Assembly (NCBI GenBank): GCA_021521415.1 | Contig: JAIQDT010005788.1 | Coordinates: 124,001-188,000, forward strand | Length of the DNA: 64,000 nucleotides | Direction of reading: 5' to 3' | From: Bidens hawaiensis | Taxonomy: Eukaryota; Streptophyta; Magnoliopsida; Asterales; Asteraceae | Part shown: piece after piece, positions 10,051-21,318 of the stretch | Layout of the letters: each line of letters begins with the position of its first letter | Numbering within the stretch: the first letter of the stretch is position 1 | Made by a program: the position numbers and the translations under genes | Notes under the pieces: model-generated | What the model saw: only the letters and a program-made list of their open reading frames with translations | The model's database searches: none | Told to the model about the DNA's origin: nothing

Positions 10051-11397
10051 CGTAACATTCTGATATGTCGTTTGATATTTTAAATGAATCGGGGTTATAA
10101 TGAAGTATAAAGGATAAATGTAATTATCTAAAGTATATGGGTAATAAGTGTCATTAGATAAAAAGTTAAACATTATACTCTAACTTATAAGAATAGCCAT
10201 CGTCTCATTTCATTTCCATCCTTGCATCCACACCTCAAGAAACCACACACTTCTTCATTCTTAACCCAATTCCCGTTTTTGAGAAAACCACCCACAAAGA
10301 CCCGACGATTCCCGAAGATCTAACCGTCAGATCGGTCTGAAATTTTTTCAAAGTGTTCCTGACATAAAATAAGATTCCCATAAATTATATCCTTGATCGG
10401 AATTCGGGAAGTCCAGTTTTTATCAAGCAAATCGTAACAAGGAAAAATGGAATTTTCCAGCAACTCTTCAGTTTCTCCGGCCACTTTAGCAGCGTTTTCT
10501 GGCAATGGAAAGCTGATGGGTTTGTAGATCGAGGCGAGACGGTTCCTGGGCTTCTAGAATCACTCAATTCAGAGTTCGTTCAATATGGTTTTGGTCTATT
10601 CGATTGATTTGGAACACAAACCTCTAAGGTATATTTTTGTTAAAAATGTTTACTTTTCGTATACGGATTTGCATGAAAATTGTTAGGATGATAGAACGGG
10701 CCATGATTATTGATAAAGTAATGAACTTGTGAGTAAACAGGTTAGTTGGTTCATTTCGGGTAAAACAAGTAGTGTTCGATTCATGAAAAGGACGGGTAAA
10801 CGAAGTCGATTTTGCATGAAACTTGGTAGGATAGTAAATCGAATCGTATTATGTGAGAAAAATGTAAACTTGAATATAAACTAGTTGTTTGGAAAGAAAC
10901 AGGGTAATACGGGTGACGTTTGGACCGAGTTAAAGTACGAAAACGAACTTGTTATGGCTCATAACTCGTTTTATCATTAAAACGGGCATAGCGAGATGTA
11001 TAGATGTGATTATGAATAAAACATACGAAAAACCATGTTTGAATCGGTTTCTGGAGAAGCAAGTCAGACCCTTGAAACCTGGTTATCCAAATCGCAAAAC
11101 CCTTAATTAGACCCGAATATAAATACGGGCCAGGTTAAGGGTATTTAAATTTCACCTTAAAAGTTAAAAGGGTTTCAAAGGTCTGACCCTTTTTTAAACC
11201 CTTGACCTGTTTACAAGTTTCTAGATAAATATACATTAGATTCGTGATTATTCTGAAATTTAGAAGAGATTTGTATATCATATATGATTCATCTAAAGTT
11301 TCCCAAATACTAGCATAAATAAAAATAAAGGGTCATACTACTGACTAAAAATATATATATACACACACACACACACATATATATATATGTGTGTGTG
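10051..11397 (+). repeat. Gypsy P 5' LTR, first part
   Basis: Starts CGTAACATTC (canonical TG probably mutated to CG) after the TCAAC duplication. The segment 10773-11060 is a direct repeat of about 51909-52190 in the 3' LTR (shared AAAAGGACGGGTAAACG, CTTGGTAGGATAG, AACTAGTTGTTTGGAA). Interrupted at 11397 by gypsy M and resumed at 21889. No gene is visible. Short open frames at 10320-10567 have no recognisable domain. Confidence 0.8.
11350..11397. repeat. Compound (AT)n(AC)n(AT)n(GT)n microsatellite
   Basis: Alternating AT, AC, AT, GT runs form a near-perfect self-complementary tract ending at the LTR start of gypsy M. An (AT)n stretch resumes at 21889 on the other side, so gypsy M appears to have inserted into an AT microsatellite. 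Confidence 0.9.
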
Positions 11398-11832
11398 TGT
11401 AAGGCTCCGTTACCAGTGCCTCACTTTAACGTTGGATTTATTCATAAACACAGTTCTAAATATCAGAGTTAATCAAAACATTCGTGGAATATTAAAAACA
11501 TTTAAACCATTTCATTACATAACCATATTTCTTGTCTTAAAGATCATTCCATATCATTTAACGTAAAACATTGTCTTTAAAATAACATAACATTTCTTGG
11601 GATGCCAGCTTCTTCAAGTTCATGCCATGTGCTTCCCCTTATGCAAGTTGCCTCAATCTACTAACATGTGTGCACACTAAAAGTCAGCTACGCTGAGTGA
11701 GTTCAAGTTAATCATACGACATACAATCTGTTCTCATACTTGCACACGTGCCCAAAGGTGTATACATTATTCATACTTTATTTTACTTGCATAACTATCC
11801 ATACTATATAAAGAGCCTTCCGCCCTATAACC

Positions 11833-12056
11833 TCACATATATTAAAAGGGTCTGGTCCCCAACATCACAGATATTATTAGGGTCTGGTCCCTACCATCAC
11901 AGATATTATAAGGGTCTGGTCCCTATCCTCACAGATATTATAAGGGTCTGGTCCCTATCCTCACAGAAATTATTAGGGTCTGATCCCTATCCTCTCAGAT
12001 ATTATTAGGGTTTAGTCACTATCCTCACAGATATTATTAGGGTCTGTTTCCTTTAT
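11833..12056 (-). repeat. 32-bp tandem repeat, 7 units, in gypsy M 3' LTR
   Basis: Unit of the form TCACAGATATTATTAGGG plus TCTGGTCCCTATCC, seven copies in perfect 32-bp register. GGGTCTGGTCCC gives each unit a short GGG/CCC dyad. Equivalent arrays have 7 units at 20126 and 6 at 62219. Confidence 0.95.
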
Positions 12057-12342
12057 ATTGTGCTACTGTAACACACCTGTCCTTTACATACTTGCCTTAA
12101 TAACACATGCAATATCCGAAGATCGTTCACGTACTATTTACAAACCATACATATATCATTCATACATCATACATACTTCATTCATACATCATCTATATAT
12201 TTCATTAATTGTTTAATCACATTTTCCATTAGAATTTTGAATCATAAATTAATTGGCTAACTTGAATGTCCAAGGGCTTCTTTGTAATTAAATCATTCTT
12301 TTTCTAAGTCCAGGGACTGTTCTTGTCATTATGTTAAACTTC

Positions 12343-12627
12343 TAGTTCGTTACGGGTTCATAACGAATTGGCTTATCTTAATGAACTGGTTTCTGTAACG
12401 AATTGAACCCTTTAACGAACTGGCTATCAAACGAATTGGACTCTTGAACAAACTGGTCATTTTAATTCGTTATCTTCTTTAACGAACTGACTATCACGAA
12501 TCAAGGGTGATTTGTTATCTTTTCCCCTTAATGAATTGAACACGAACCGTAGCTAGTTCATTATGCTCCCTTAGGCGAACCAGCTAACGAATCACCTTTA
12601 ATTCATTAAATTCCCGTTAGCGAACTA
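12343..12627. repeat. AACGAA motif array in gypsy M 3' LTR
   Basis: Repeated AACGAATT, AACGAACTGG, TTCGTTA and GCGAACTAG words in both orientations, equivalent to 21031-21318 in the other LTR. This is the same word set that fills copia A and copia D regulatory regions. Confidence 0.85.
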
Positions 12628-13188
12628 GGTTTAGGTCAGGGAATGTCAAAACATTCGCTGACATCTCTTACCTCGTATTACCCTTTTCCAGCGCCGTCGC
12701 CGGAAAACCGTGAATTCGCACGCAAAACGAGTATCAACTCGTTTTTCGCCCCATTCGATCCAGATCTGAGCTAGGGTGACCCCTAAGCTCATCTTAGGTT
12801 CGGTTTATACCCGATTCCACCCGGATCTCGTGACATAAACGGTTTAACGGTGTCGGCTAGTCGTTTCGCGATTATATCCAACGGGTTTAAGCTCAAACAA
12901 CATCATACTATTATTACCTCGGGTCGTGATCGGTTTTCCTTGGTGATTTCAACTAGAGAGAGAGCTTAAGTGTTTGTTTTGGTGGTGTATGGAATACGTG
13001 TGAAATGAATGATTAATGGGTATTTATGACTTATACAATTATGGACCATGGGCTTAAGCCCATGGTATTTTCGTCTTTCTTTCATAACCCAAGTCCATAA
13101 CCCATATCCATTTAACCCAACACTAGCCCGACTCATGATAACTCGTATTTTCAGTTATTAACCGATACTAGAAAAATGGGATATTAAA

Positions 13189-13203
13189 AGTCTTCCCTCC
13201 TTA
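13189..13203 (-). promoter_or_regulatory. Polypurine tract of gypsy M
   Basis: The minus strand reads AAGGAGGGAAGAC immediately before the 3' LTR. Confidence 0.75.
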
Positions 13204-13224
13204 AAGAGGTTTCGTCCCCGAAAC

Positions 13225-13458
13225 CTACATAAACAAATTTGGATAAAATTTGCGCATCTCTTCTTCAATTTCCCATGTAGCCTCCGATCCCTTGCGATGC
13301 TTCCATATCACTTTCACTAGTGGGATAACTTTATGACGAAGCTGCTTTTCCTTGCGGTCAACTATCTTGATTGGTTGCTCAATGTGGTTCAACTTTTCAT
13401 CAACCTCAATGTCCATTAATGGCATGTGCGACATGTCATCAGCCAGACATTTCCTCAT
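13225..13458 (-). pseudogene. Gypsy M chromodomain (C-terminus of polyprotein)
   Basis: The chromodomain reads PIKIVDRKEKQLRHKVIPLV, then KVIWKHRKGSEATWE and EEEMRKFYPNLF, preceded by MRKCLADD, the usual linker after integrase. In chromoviruses this module directs integration toward particular chromatin marks. It is in frame with the integrase piece upstream and separated from it by one in-frame stop near 13475 (after ELEGIH). Confidence 0.92.
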
Positions 13459-13476
13459 ATAAGAAACATGGAAGGT

Positions 13477-14700
13477 TCAGTGAATTCCTTCTAGCTCTTC
13501 AGACAATTCCAGCTTGTAAGCCACTTCACCTACACGATCCATAATCTTAAACGGTCCAATGTACCTCGGGCTCAACTTTTCTTTCTTCCTAAAACGAATA
13601 ATTCCTTTCCAAGGCGAGACCTTGAGCATCACATTGTCACCAACATTAAACTCAATCGGTCGTCGCCGCTTATCAGCATACGACTTCTGTCGATCTTGAG
13701 CATCCTTCATCCTTGCTTTAATTTGATCTAATTTTGAAGACATTTCTTGAACAACTTCCAAACTCCCCATCTATTTTTGACCAATATCTCCCCAACATAC
13801 CGGAGTTCTACAACGTCTTCCATACAACATCTCGAATGGTGACATACCAATACTTGAATGGTAGCTGTTGTTATAAGAGAACTCTACCAGATGCAGATGA
13901 TTATCCCAACTCCCTCCAAAGTCTAAAACACAAGCACGTAGCATATCCTCAAGGGTTTGGATCGTCCTTTCAGACTGTCCATCTATTTGAGGATGATACA
14001 CCGTACTGATGTTCAATCTTATTCCCATAGCTTCATGGAACTTTTTCCAAAACCTCGAAGTAAACCGAGTATCTCTATTAGACACGATCGATAACGGCAC
14101 TCCATGCTTAGATACAACCTCTTTAATGAACAAGCTTGCTAACATCTCTGATGAGATAGCCTCTCGTATATGTAGAACGTGAGCACTCTTAGTCAAACAG
14201 TCCACAATCACCCAGATGGTATCATGATGCTTAGCTGTATGAGGTAGCTTAGTTATGAAATCCATGGTGATGTGTTCCCATTTCCATTCAGGTATCTCCA
14301 AGGGTTGCATCTTTCCATAAGGCTTCTAATGTTCGGCTTTGACTTGTAAACAAGTTAAGCACTTACTGACATAATCTACTGCATCATTCTTCATTCCCGG
14401 CCACCAATAATCTCTTTTCAAATCTTGGTACATCTTAGTAGCTCCTGGATGAATCGAGTATCTTGACTTATGAGCTTCATCAAAGATTCGACCTTTGAGA
14501 TCTCCATGGCGTGGAATCCACATACGGTCAAACCTAGTCTTTACACCATGAGTGTTTTCCCTCAGCTCTACTTGCTGACCGAAAATCCTTTCTTTCTTCA
14601 CTAGTCCTTCATCTACCAGAACTTCTGACTGCACCTTGATGATTTCTTCAAAAAGACTTGAATTAATAATACGTTGGTATGACTTCACTGTTGCAATGAC
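13477..14700 (-). pseudogene. Gypsy M integrase (broken)
   Basis: Zinc-binding start ([37 protein letters not shown]), catalytic core (EWKWEHITMDFITKLP, WVIVDCLTKSAH, KHGVPLSIVSNRDTRFTS, YHPQIDGQSERTIQTLEDML, ETLYGRR-like MLYGRRC) and C-terminal GPFKIMDRVGEVAYKLEL. Stops lie near 14325 (after VKAEH), 13771 (after GQK) and 13475. The second catalytic Asp, normally in SDRD, is Asn (SNRD), so the enzyme would be inactive even if translated. The fragments share one frame. Confidence 0.92.
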
Positions 14701-16056
14701 TTCCTCATTCTTACGTCTTAGCGCGTCGGCGACCACATTAGCTTTACCAGGATAATACTTAATGTCGCAGTCATAATCTTTTATCATTTCTAACCACCTT
14801 CTTTGCCTCATGTTCAATTCTTTCTGCTCGGATAAATACTTTAAACTTTTATGATCTGTGTAAATGGTACACTTAGTACCATATAGATAATGCCTCCATA
14901 TCTTGAGAGCATGCACTACTGCTTCTTGTTCCAAATCATGCTCGGATAGGTACTCTCATGGACCTTTAACTGTCTAGCCGCATAAGCTATCACCCTTCCT
15001 CGTTGCATCAGCACGCGACCTAACCCAGGATGTGAAGAATAGTACAAACAATCAAATCCTCGTCACCGTCGGGTGAAACAAGGATTGGAGCTTGCGTGAG
15101 TCTTTTCTTTAACTCCTGAAAAGCCTCTTCTTGAAACTTACCCCAACTGAATACTATCGACTTTCGGGTCATACCGGTCAACGGTGCGGCTATCTTGGAG
15201 AAACCTTCGATGAATCTCCTATAGTAGCCAGCTAACCCTAAGAAGCTTCGTATATCAGTCGGATTCTGTGGAGTCTTCCAATTCTTTATTGCTTCAATCT
15301 TAGCTGGGTCCACGGTAATCCCTTCAGGATTGATCACGTGACCTAGGAATTGCACTTCTCGCAACTAGAATGCGCATTTCGAAAAATTAGCATACAAATT
15401 CTCTTTCTTCAGAGTCTCCAATACTTCCTTTAGATGCTCGGCATGATCAGACTCGTTTTTTGAATAAATCAGTATGTCATCGATGAAGACGATAACTGAC
15501 TTATCCAACATTGGCCGACATACCCTATTCATCATATCCATAAATGCTGCAGGAGCATTTGTTAGACCGAATGACATCACGAGGAACTCGTAGTGTCCAT
15601 ACCGCGTCCAAAACATTGTTTTAGTGATGTCTGCCTCTTTCACTTTCAACTGATGATAGCCTGATCTGGATCTATTCGTGAGAACCAACTTGAACCTTGC
15701 AGTTGGTCAAACAGATCATCAATCTTGGGAAAAGGATATCTATTCTTCACCATAAGCTTGTTCAACTCACGATAGTCTATGCACATTCTCATACTTCCAT
15801 CCTTCTTCTTTACGAATAAACCTGGTGCGCCCCACGGGGAAACACTTGGTCTTATGAAACCTTTGTCGAGGAGTTCTTGCAGTTGGGACATCAGTTCTTT
15901 CATCTCGGACGGCGCTAGACGGTAAGGCGCTTTCGCAATGGGCTGGGCTCCTAGTACTAAATCTATCTGGAATTCTATCTCTCGCTCCGGTGGCAATCCC
16001 GAAAGATCCTCTGGGAATACTTCTGGGTAGTCGCACACGATAGGAACATCTTTCAT
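14701..16056 (-). pseudogene. pol: Gypsy M reverse transcriptase and RNase H (broken)
   Basis: RT begins [18 protein letters not shown] and continues RIDPDQAI, then in another frame from about 15688 with [32 protein letters not shown] and the catalytic [13 protein letters not shown] Trp-to-stop change follows CAF near 15365, then [16 protein letters not shown] and [17 protein letters not shown]. At about 15020-15050 a small rearrangement destroys the RNase H YCDAS segment and shifts frame. The remainder ([35 protein letters not shown]) is readable to 14700. A one-base deletion near 16056 separates RT from gag-protease. Confidence 0.92.
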
Positions 16057-17870
16057 TCTTTCGTCTCGGCCGTAGCGTTGACAACATAAGCCAGGTAGTC
16101 ACCGCACCCTCGCCTTAATAACCCTTCGGCTTTTATCATCAAAATGACGTTAAACCCTGAACTTTCCTTATCGCCATAAACCGTCACGACACTACCATCC
16201 AAGGACTTTAGCTTTATTATCCTACTCCTACATACTGTCTGAGCTTCATACGGAGATAACCAATCCATTCCCAACACTACATCGAACCCTCCTAAGGTCA
16301 TAACATACAAAGTAACAGGGAACTCATGTCCCTCTAATTCTATCTTGCCATTCTTAACCATTTTCATTATTTTCACCGAGGTGTCACTAGCGGTTTCTAC
16401 TATGAAGGTTTCAGACACTCGACAACATTTCATTTTAGCTAGTTTACTAAATGTCGTAGCTACAAAACTTCTATTCGCACCCAAATCAATTAATACTGAA
16501 GCAGAAATACCGTTTACTAAGAACGTACTGATCACAACATCAGGAATCTGTCTAGCTTGTTCATGGGTCAGCATGCAGGCCATAGTCCTCGGCCTCGCTT
16601 TATCAGCATCTTTCTTTCCACTACCTCCAGCCTCACCATCGGTGCACTCTCTTGCCATATGGCCTGTCTTGCCACATTTGTAACATGCTGGCTTCGCACT
16701 GCACTCATTGGCATAATGCCCTACCTTCCCACACTTATAACACGCATTAGACCCCATCATGCATTCCCCACCATGAGCCTTTCCACATTTGTTACAAACA
16801 TCTGATCTCCGACTCCACTTGCACTCTTCCTCGTGCATCTTCCCGCAGGTCTTACACGACTTCTTCTCCCAAACTCTTGGCTGCTTGTTCTTGGGGTTCC
16901 ACAACTGAGTACCAGGCTGTTTAGCAGGAGCGACCCACTTCTTCTCTTTCTTCTCTTCCATAAATAACTCATCCGTCGACAAGTCCTCATAAACCATTTC
17001 TGCGAGCCCTACAATAGAATCAAAAGTGCCTGGTCTACCAGCCTTGACCAAGACGCGAATATTCTGCTGTAGTCCCTTAGGGTAACACTTGATTCGCTTG
17101 TCCTTAATGTTCACCAAGTCCGGCACCAACCTTGACATGCGGTTGAATTCAGTGGTGTATTCGCTGTGTGTCATCTTACCCGTCTTTAGACTTAATAACT
17201 TCATTTCAACCCTCTCCACCTCAGCATCAGCACAGAATCATTTCATCACTAACTCCTTCAGATCATCCCATCTCAAGGCCTTGATCTCTTCTCGACTCTT
17301 CCTCTGCTCAACTGACCCCCACAAGTACATCGCCTCCTCACCGAATGATTTGGTAGCATACCCCACATCTTGATCGTAACGGCATTCGCTAATTCGGATA
17401 ATTTTGTTCATCGCGGTTATCCATTGGAGAGTAGCGATTGCGTATCCCAAGCCAGTCAGCTCCAGCGGGTCACAACCCTTAAAGGACTTATTGTTGCACC
17501 CATCTCGGCCCCTTTTCTTGTCATCAACCTTCACTGACTTAACCACTCTTGATTCTTCCCCCACCCCTTCATCATTTTTCTTACCATATCCTTCCTCCAT
17601 TTCAGCGGTTCTTTCACGGCCTCCAGCAGACCCTCCAGGATTCATGTTTTTCACAGCAGCTGCTACCGCTTGAGCAATGGCCGTTTGAATTGCGGGGTCC
17701 AGTTGAACTCCCTCGTTATTACTCGAATTTTGACCAGCTGAACTTCCTTCACTTTCATTGTTAGTAGCTGCCTCTACTGACGGTTCTCGGACGACGTGTG
17801 GTCTGCCACGACGTCCCGTACGTCCTCCTCTTCTAGCAGCTTTCTTAGCTCCAGCAATTCGTATTCTTTA
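16053..17870 (-). pseudogene. gag: Gypsy M gag and protease (broken)
   Basis: The frame opens near 17870 with a basic N-terminus (AKKAARRGGRTGRRGRP) but no ATG. It continues through AIAQAVAAAVKNMN, to an in-frame TGA at about 17235 (after LVMK). The gag C-terminus follows, with two good zinc knuckles (CYKCGKVGHYANEC, CYKCGKTGHMAREC) and two variants of the CxxC type (CKTCGKMHEEEC, CNKCGKAHGGEC). The aspartic protease reads SASVLIDLGANRSFV, where the usual DSGA is DLGA, and VLGMDWLSPYEAQ. It ends at a stop at 16053 caused by a one-base deletion; gypsy P keeps the undeleted wording there. Gag packages element RNA; protease would process the polyprotein. Confidence 0.92.
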
Positions 17871-18259
17871 AGGAAACACAAACGTCATCACTTATGGAAC
17901 CATTTAGTACAAGGATAGTAAGGTTAACAGGTAACAACAGTGGCCAGCTATGATTAGCTGCTCACGTTACTTTTCGTGTCATATACACTTCCTCTTATGA
18001 GTCTATTTGTGCTAGTTCTATTTCTAACAGTTAGACAATCAAACAGTTCATATTATCATATACTCCTATCCCTAGCAATTAAGCTAGCATTCATACATTA
18101 TTCTATTTTACACGTGAAATCAATTACATACTTTACCTTCACTTAGCTTGCTTGAGTGACACATGGCATTCTCGTACTGGCATCCTCACTTTTTTCTTAC
18201 TTTTATCCCATTCTCTGCTCGAGTCTAAGTATGTAGGATGCTTAAATCTCTCGAACTTT
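17871..18259 (-). other. Gypsy M 5' leader between PBS and gag
   Basis: Non-coding, T/C-rich on the plus strand. No open frame or repeat stands out. Confidence 0.6.
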
Positions 18260-18271
18260 GCTATGATACCA
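18260..18271 (-). promoter_or_regulatory. Primer binding site of gypsy M
   Basis: The minus strand reads TGGTATCATAGC three bases after the 5' LTR end. It is one base away from TGGTATCAGAGC, the usual match to the initiator tRNA-Met 3' end. Confidence 0.8.
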
Positions 18272-18439
18272 ACTTGTAAGGCCCTGTTACCGTTGCCTCA
18301 CTTTAACGTTTGATTTACTCATAAACACAGTTCTAAATATCAGAGTTAATAAAAACATTCGCGGAATATTAAAAATATTCAAACCATTTCATTACATAAC
18401 CATATTTCTTGTCTTAACGATCATTCCAAATAATTTAGA

Positions 18440-19844
18440 CAGAATTACAAATTTTGTCCTTTAAAATAAGACGAATTACGGTTCGTGTCCTTTTCTAAGT
18501 TTCCTTGCAGGCGGTGTACTTTAAACTTTTTTTTCCTACAAGTTATGTCCTTTACGCTAACTGGGTTAGAAAAACTCTGTTAAATCCCATCACGTGAGAA
18601 GCATGTGAGGGTAGTTTTGTCTTTTTGCCTACCCTTCTTCTTCTTCTTCTTCTTCTTCTTCTGTATCTATTAACACACAGATCCGGTAACAATTACGGTA
18701 TTCCCATGACCTCCACTCTTTATCCCCATCTCTTACTCTCATCTCTCTCTCTCCTAGCCACCATGACCTCCACCTGCCACCGTTACTAACACCACCACCA
18801 TCAGGGCAGCCACAAAACCACAAAACCTAATTAATCTACAACAACAATTCAACATAATCGAAGCAGCCACTTGCACACCACACCACCAAACAACCATAAT
18901 AACACCATCGCACTTCATATCTAAAATTAGTGTTCTAAATAGCTTATTAGGTATGAAATTAGGGTTTCCGACGGACAACAACCACATCGCCGTTAAGATC
19001 TAAAATAAGGGTTTCCGGCTGAACACTAATCGAGGTCTTGGTACACTTACCGTCCCTTTATTCATTTGGTCACTAGTCCGATTGGACTTCTAATCATCGT
19101 CTAATGCTTCAATCACCACCAATCGCTACAAAGGGAGCTTCTTTTGGTCGCCGGAAAACAAGAAGGCTTGTACCCTCTACTGTCGTCGCAAACGGAGATC
19201 GTCAGAGAGATGGTTTACGGCATGGTTTATGGCAGCGGAGATCGTCGGAGCGATGCTTTACGGCAGTGGATATCGTCGGAGGCGATGAAGCCGTGGCTAT
19301 GAACGTCGGAGCGATGAATAGTGATGAGTGATTTTGGTTATGGGGTTTATTAAATGTGGATTAAGTAATATTATTTTAAAGGTGTAATGGAGGTTTGGGA
19401 AAGTTACTGTAATGAATTTTCAAGATCTGCAAAATGAAGGAGTTGCAGGTACAGGTTTAGTGAAACAGTACAGGTTTACATCATTCCCGGTGGCTAGGGT
19501 TAGAAGGATGAGGCTAATGAAGATGAAGAAGATGGATATGATAAGGTTTAGTGGTGGGTTTAGTATGGTACAGGTGAAAAGATGGATATGGTACAGGTGA
19601 AACAGAAGCTTAAGATCTGCAAAATGAAGAAGAAGAAGGAGTTGCAGGTACAGGTGAAAAGACAAAAATGCCCTCACATGCGCCTCACGTGAGGGCATTT
19701 AACTGAGTTTTTCTAACCCAGTTAGCGTAAAGGACATAACGTGTAGAAAAAAAAAGTTTAAAGTACACCGCCTGCAAGGAAACTTAGAAAAGGACACGAA
19801 CCGGTTTTTGGCTTTTTTTAAAGGACAAAATTTGTAATTCTGTC
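18440..19844. mobile_element. Non-autonomous MULE (Mutator-like) with long TIRs
   Basis: Starts GACAGAATTACAAATTTTGT and ends with the reverse complement. TIRs are about 187 bp (18440-18626 and 19657-19844). Flanked by a perfect 9-bp duplication AATAATTTA (18431-18439 and 19845-19853), the Mutator-superfamily signature. The uninterrupted LTR copy at 11398-13188 shows the empty site (near 11550). No transposase is present. The interior has a CTT run (18639-18661) and a GC-richer stretch (19100-19330) with an open frame that might be captured gene sequence, but I recognise no protein in it. A roughly 40-bp segment near 19423 is repeated near 19612. Confidence 0.92.
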
Positions 19845-20125
19845 AATAATTTAACATAAAACATTGTCTTTAAAATAACTTAACATTCCCTGGGATGCCA
19901 GCTTCTTCAAGTTCATGCCATGTGCTACCCCTTATGCATGCTGCCTTAATCTACTCACTTGCGTGCATACTAAAAGTCAGCTACGCTGAGTGAGTTCTAG
20001 TTAATCATACGACATACAATCTGTTCTCATACTTGCACATGTGCCCGAAGGTGTGTACATTATTTATACTTTATTTTACTTGCATAACTATCCATACTAT
20101 ATAAAGAGCCTTCCGCCCTATAACC

Positions 20126-20349
20126 TCACAGATAGTATAAGGGTCTGGTCCCCAACATCAGAGATATTATTAGGGTCTGGTCCCTACCATCACAGATATT
20201 ATAAGGGTCTAGTCCCTATCCTTACAGATATTATAAGGGTCTGATCCCTATCCTCACAGATATTATTAGGGTCTGATCCCTATCCTCACAGATATTATTA
20301 GGGTCTGGTCCATATCCTCACAGATATTATTAGGGTCTGGTTCCTTTAT
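20126..20349 (-). repeat. 32-bp tandem repeat, 7 units, in gypsy M 5' LTR
   Basis: Same unit and register as 11833-12056, with scattered substitutions. Confidence 0.95.
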
Positions 20350-20821
20350 ATTGTGCTACTGTAACATACATGTCCTTTACACACTTGCCTTAATAACACA
20401 TGCAATATCCGAAGATCGTTCACGTACTATTTACAAACCATACATATATCATTCATACATCATACATACTTCATTCATACATCAATCATACATCATATAT
20501 ATATTTCATATATTTTCCTACCACCTGACGGTCCATGCAATATCCGAAGATCGTTCACGCACCGTCAAGCAATCATCATACATAATTCATATAAGGCATA
20601 CACTTACCACTTAAGGTAGGTGTATAAACTATCACATCAAATATGCACACAACCCCGAAAACATAACAAGGAAGTGGGGCTAGAAAATCACCTGAACTCG
20701 ATTACGTTCACCGTTAATTGTTATTCCTTTCCTTAGCTGTGCTCGACTAACTGTATAACAATTACACGTATCAATTAACTATTACTACTCATATCGGGTT
20801 TCTAGTCTAGTTATAACCCTT

Positions 20822-20935
20822 AACGAACGGGGGTCCGGGGGTAGCGCCCCTGGCAGTGGGGTTTAGGGGCGGCAGCCCCTAGCAGGGTCCAAGGGGCAAA
20901 GCTCCTGGCTGGGGTCGAGCTAACTTGACCCATAA
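20822..20935 (-). repeat. GC-rich G/C-run block in gypsy M 5' LTR
   Basis: Runs of GGGG and CCCC spaced a few bases apart (GGGGGTCCGGGGG, GCGCCCCTGG, GGGGCGGCAGCCCCT), able to form short hairpins or G-quadruplexes. Conserved at 62845-62942 and absent from the 3' LTR copy. Confidence 0.8.
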
Positions 20936-21030
20936 ATTAATTGGCTAACTTGAAAGTCCAAGGGCTTCTTTGAAATTAAATCATTCTTTTTTCTAAGTCG
21001 AGGGGCTGTTCTTGTCATTATTTTAAACTT

Positions 21031-21318
21031 CTAGTTTGTTACTGGTTCATAAAGAATTGGCTTATCTTAACGAACTGGTTTCTGTAACGAATTGAACCCT
21101 TTAACGAACTGATTATCAAACGAATTGGACCCTTTAACGAACAGGTCCTTTTAATTCGTTATCTCCTTTAACGAACTGACTATCACGAATCAAGGGTGAT
21201 TTGTTATCTTTTACCCTTTACGAATTGAACACGAACCGTAGCTAGTTCGTTATGCTCCCTTAGACGAACTAGCTAACGAATCACCTTTAATTCGTTAAAT
21301 TCCCGTTGGCGAACTAGG
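21031..21318. repeat. AACGAA motif array in gypsy M 5' LTR
   Basis: Counterpart of 12343-12627, with CTAGTTCGTTA and GACGAACTAG words forming one imperfect hairpin near 21241-21271. Confidence 0.85.

Larger units (their letters stand above)
11398..13188 (-). repeat. Gypsy M 3' LTR
   Basis: Plus-strand start TGTAAGGCTCCG, end about GGGATATTA, 1.8 kb. Same family as 18275-21888 and 61782-62941. It lacks an approximately 0.4-kb segment of the 5' LTR (20480-20930, including the GC-rich block), joining instead through an unrelated short AT-rich stretch near 12190-12240. It contains a 32-bp tandem array and an AACGAA motif array. Confidence 0.9.

Noticed and set aside
10320..10567. Minus-strand frames of about 60 codons in the gypsy P LTR
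   Set aside because: Short, overlapping in two frames, no recognisable domain; LTR sequence.
11748..12008. Minus/plus open frame over the 32-bp repeat
   Set aside because: Translation only follows the tandem repeat in the gypsy M LTR; the same pseudo-frame appears in the other LTR.
18639..18661. Possible functional CTT element
   Set aside because: Simple trinucleotide microsatellite in the MULE interior with no further support.
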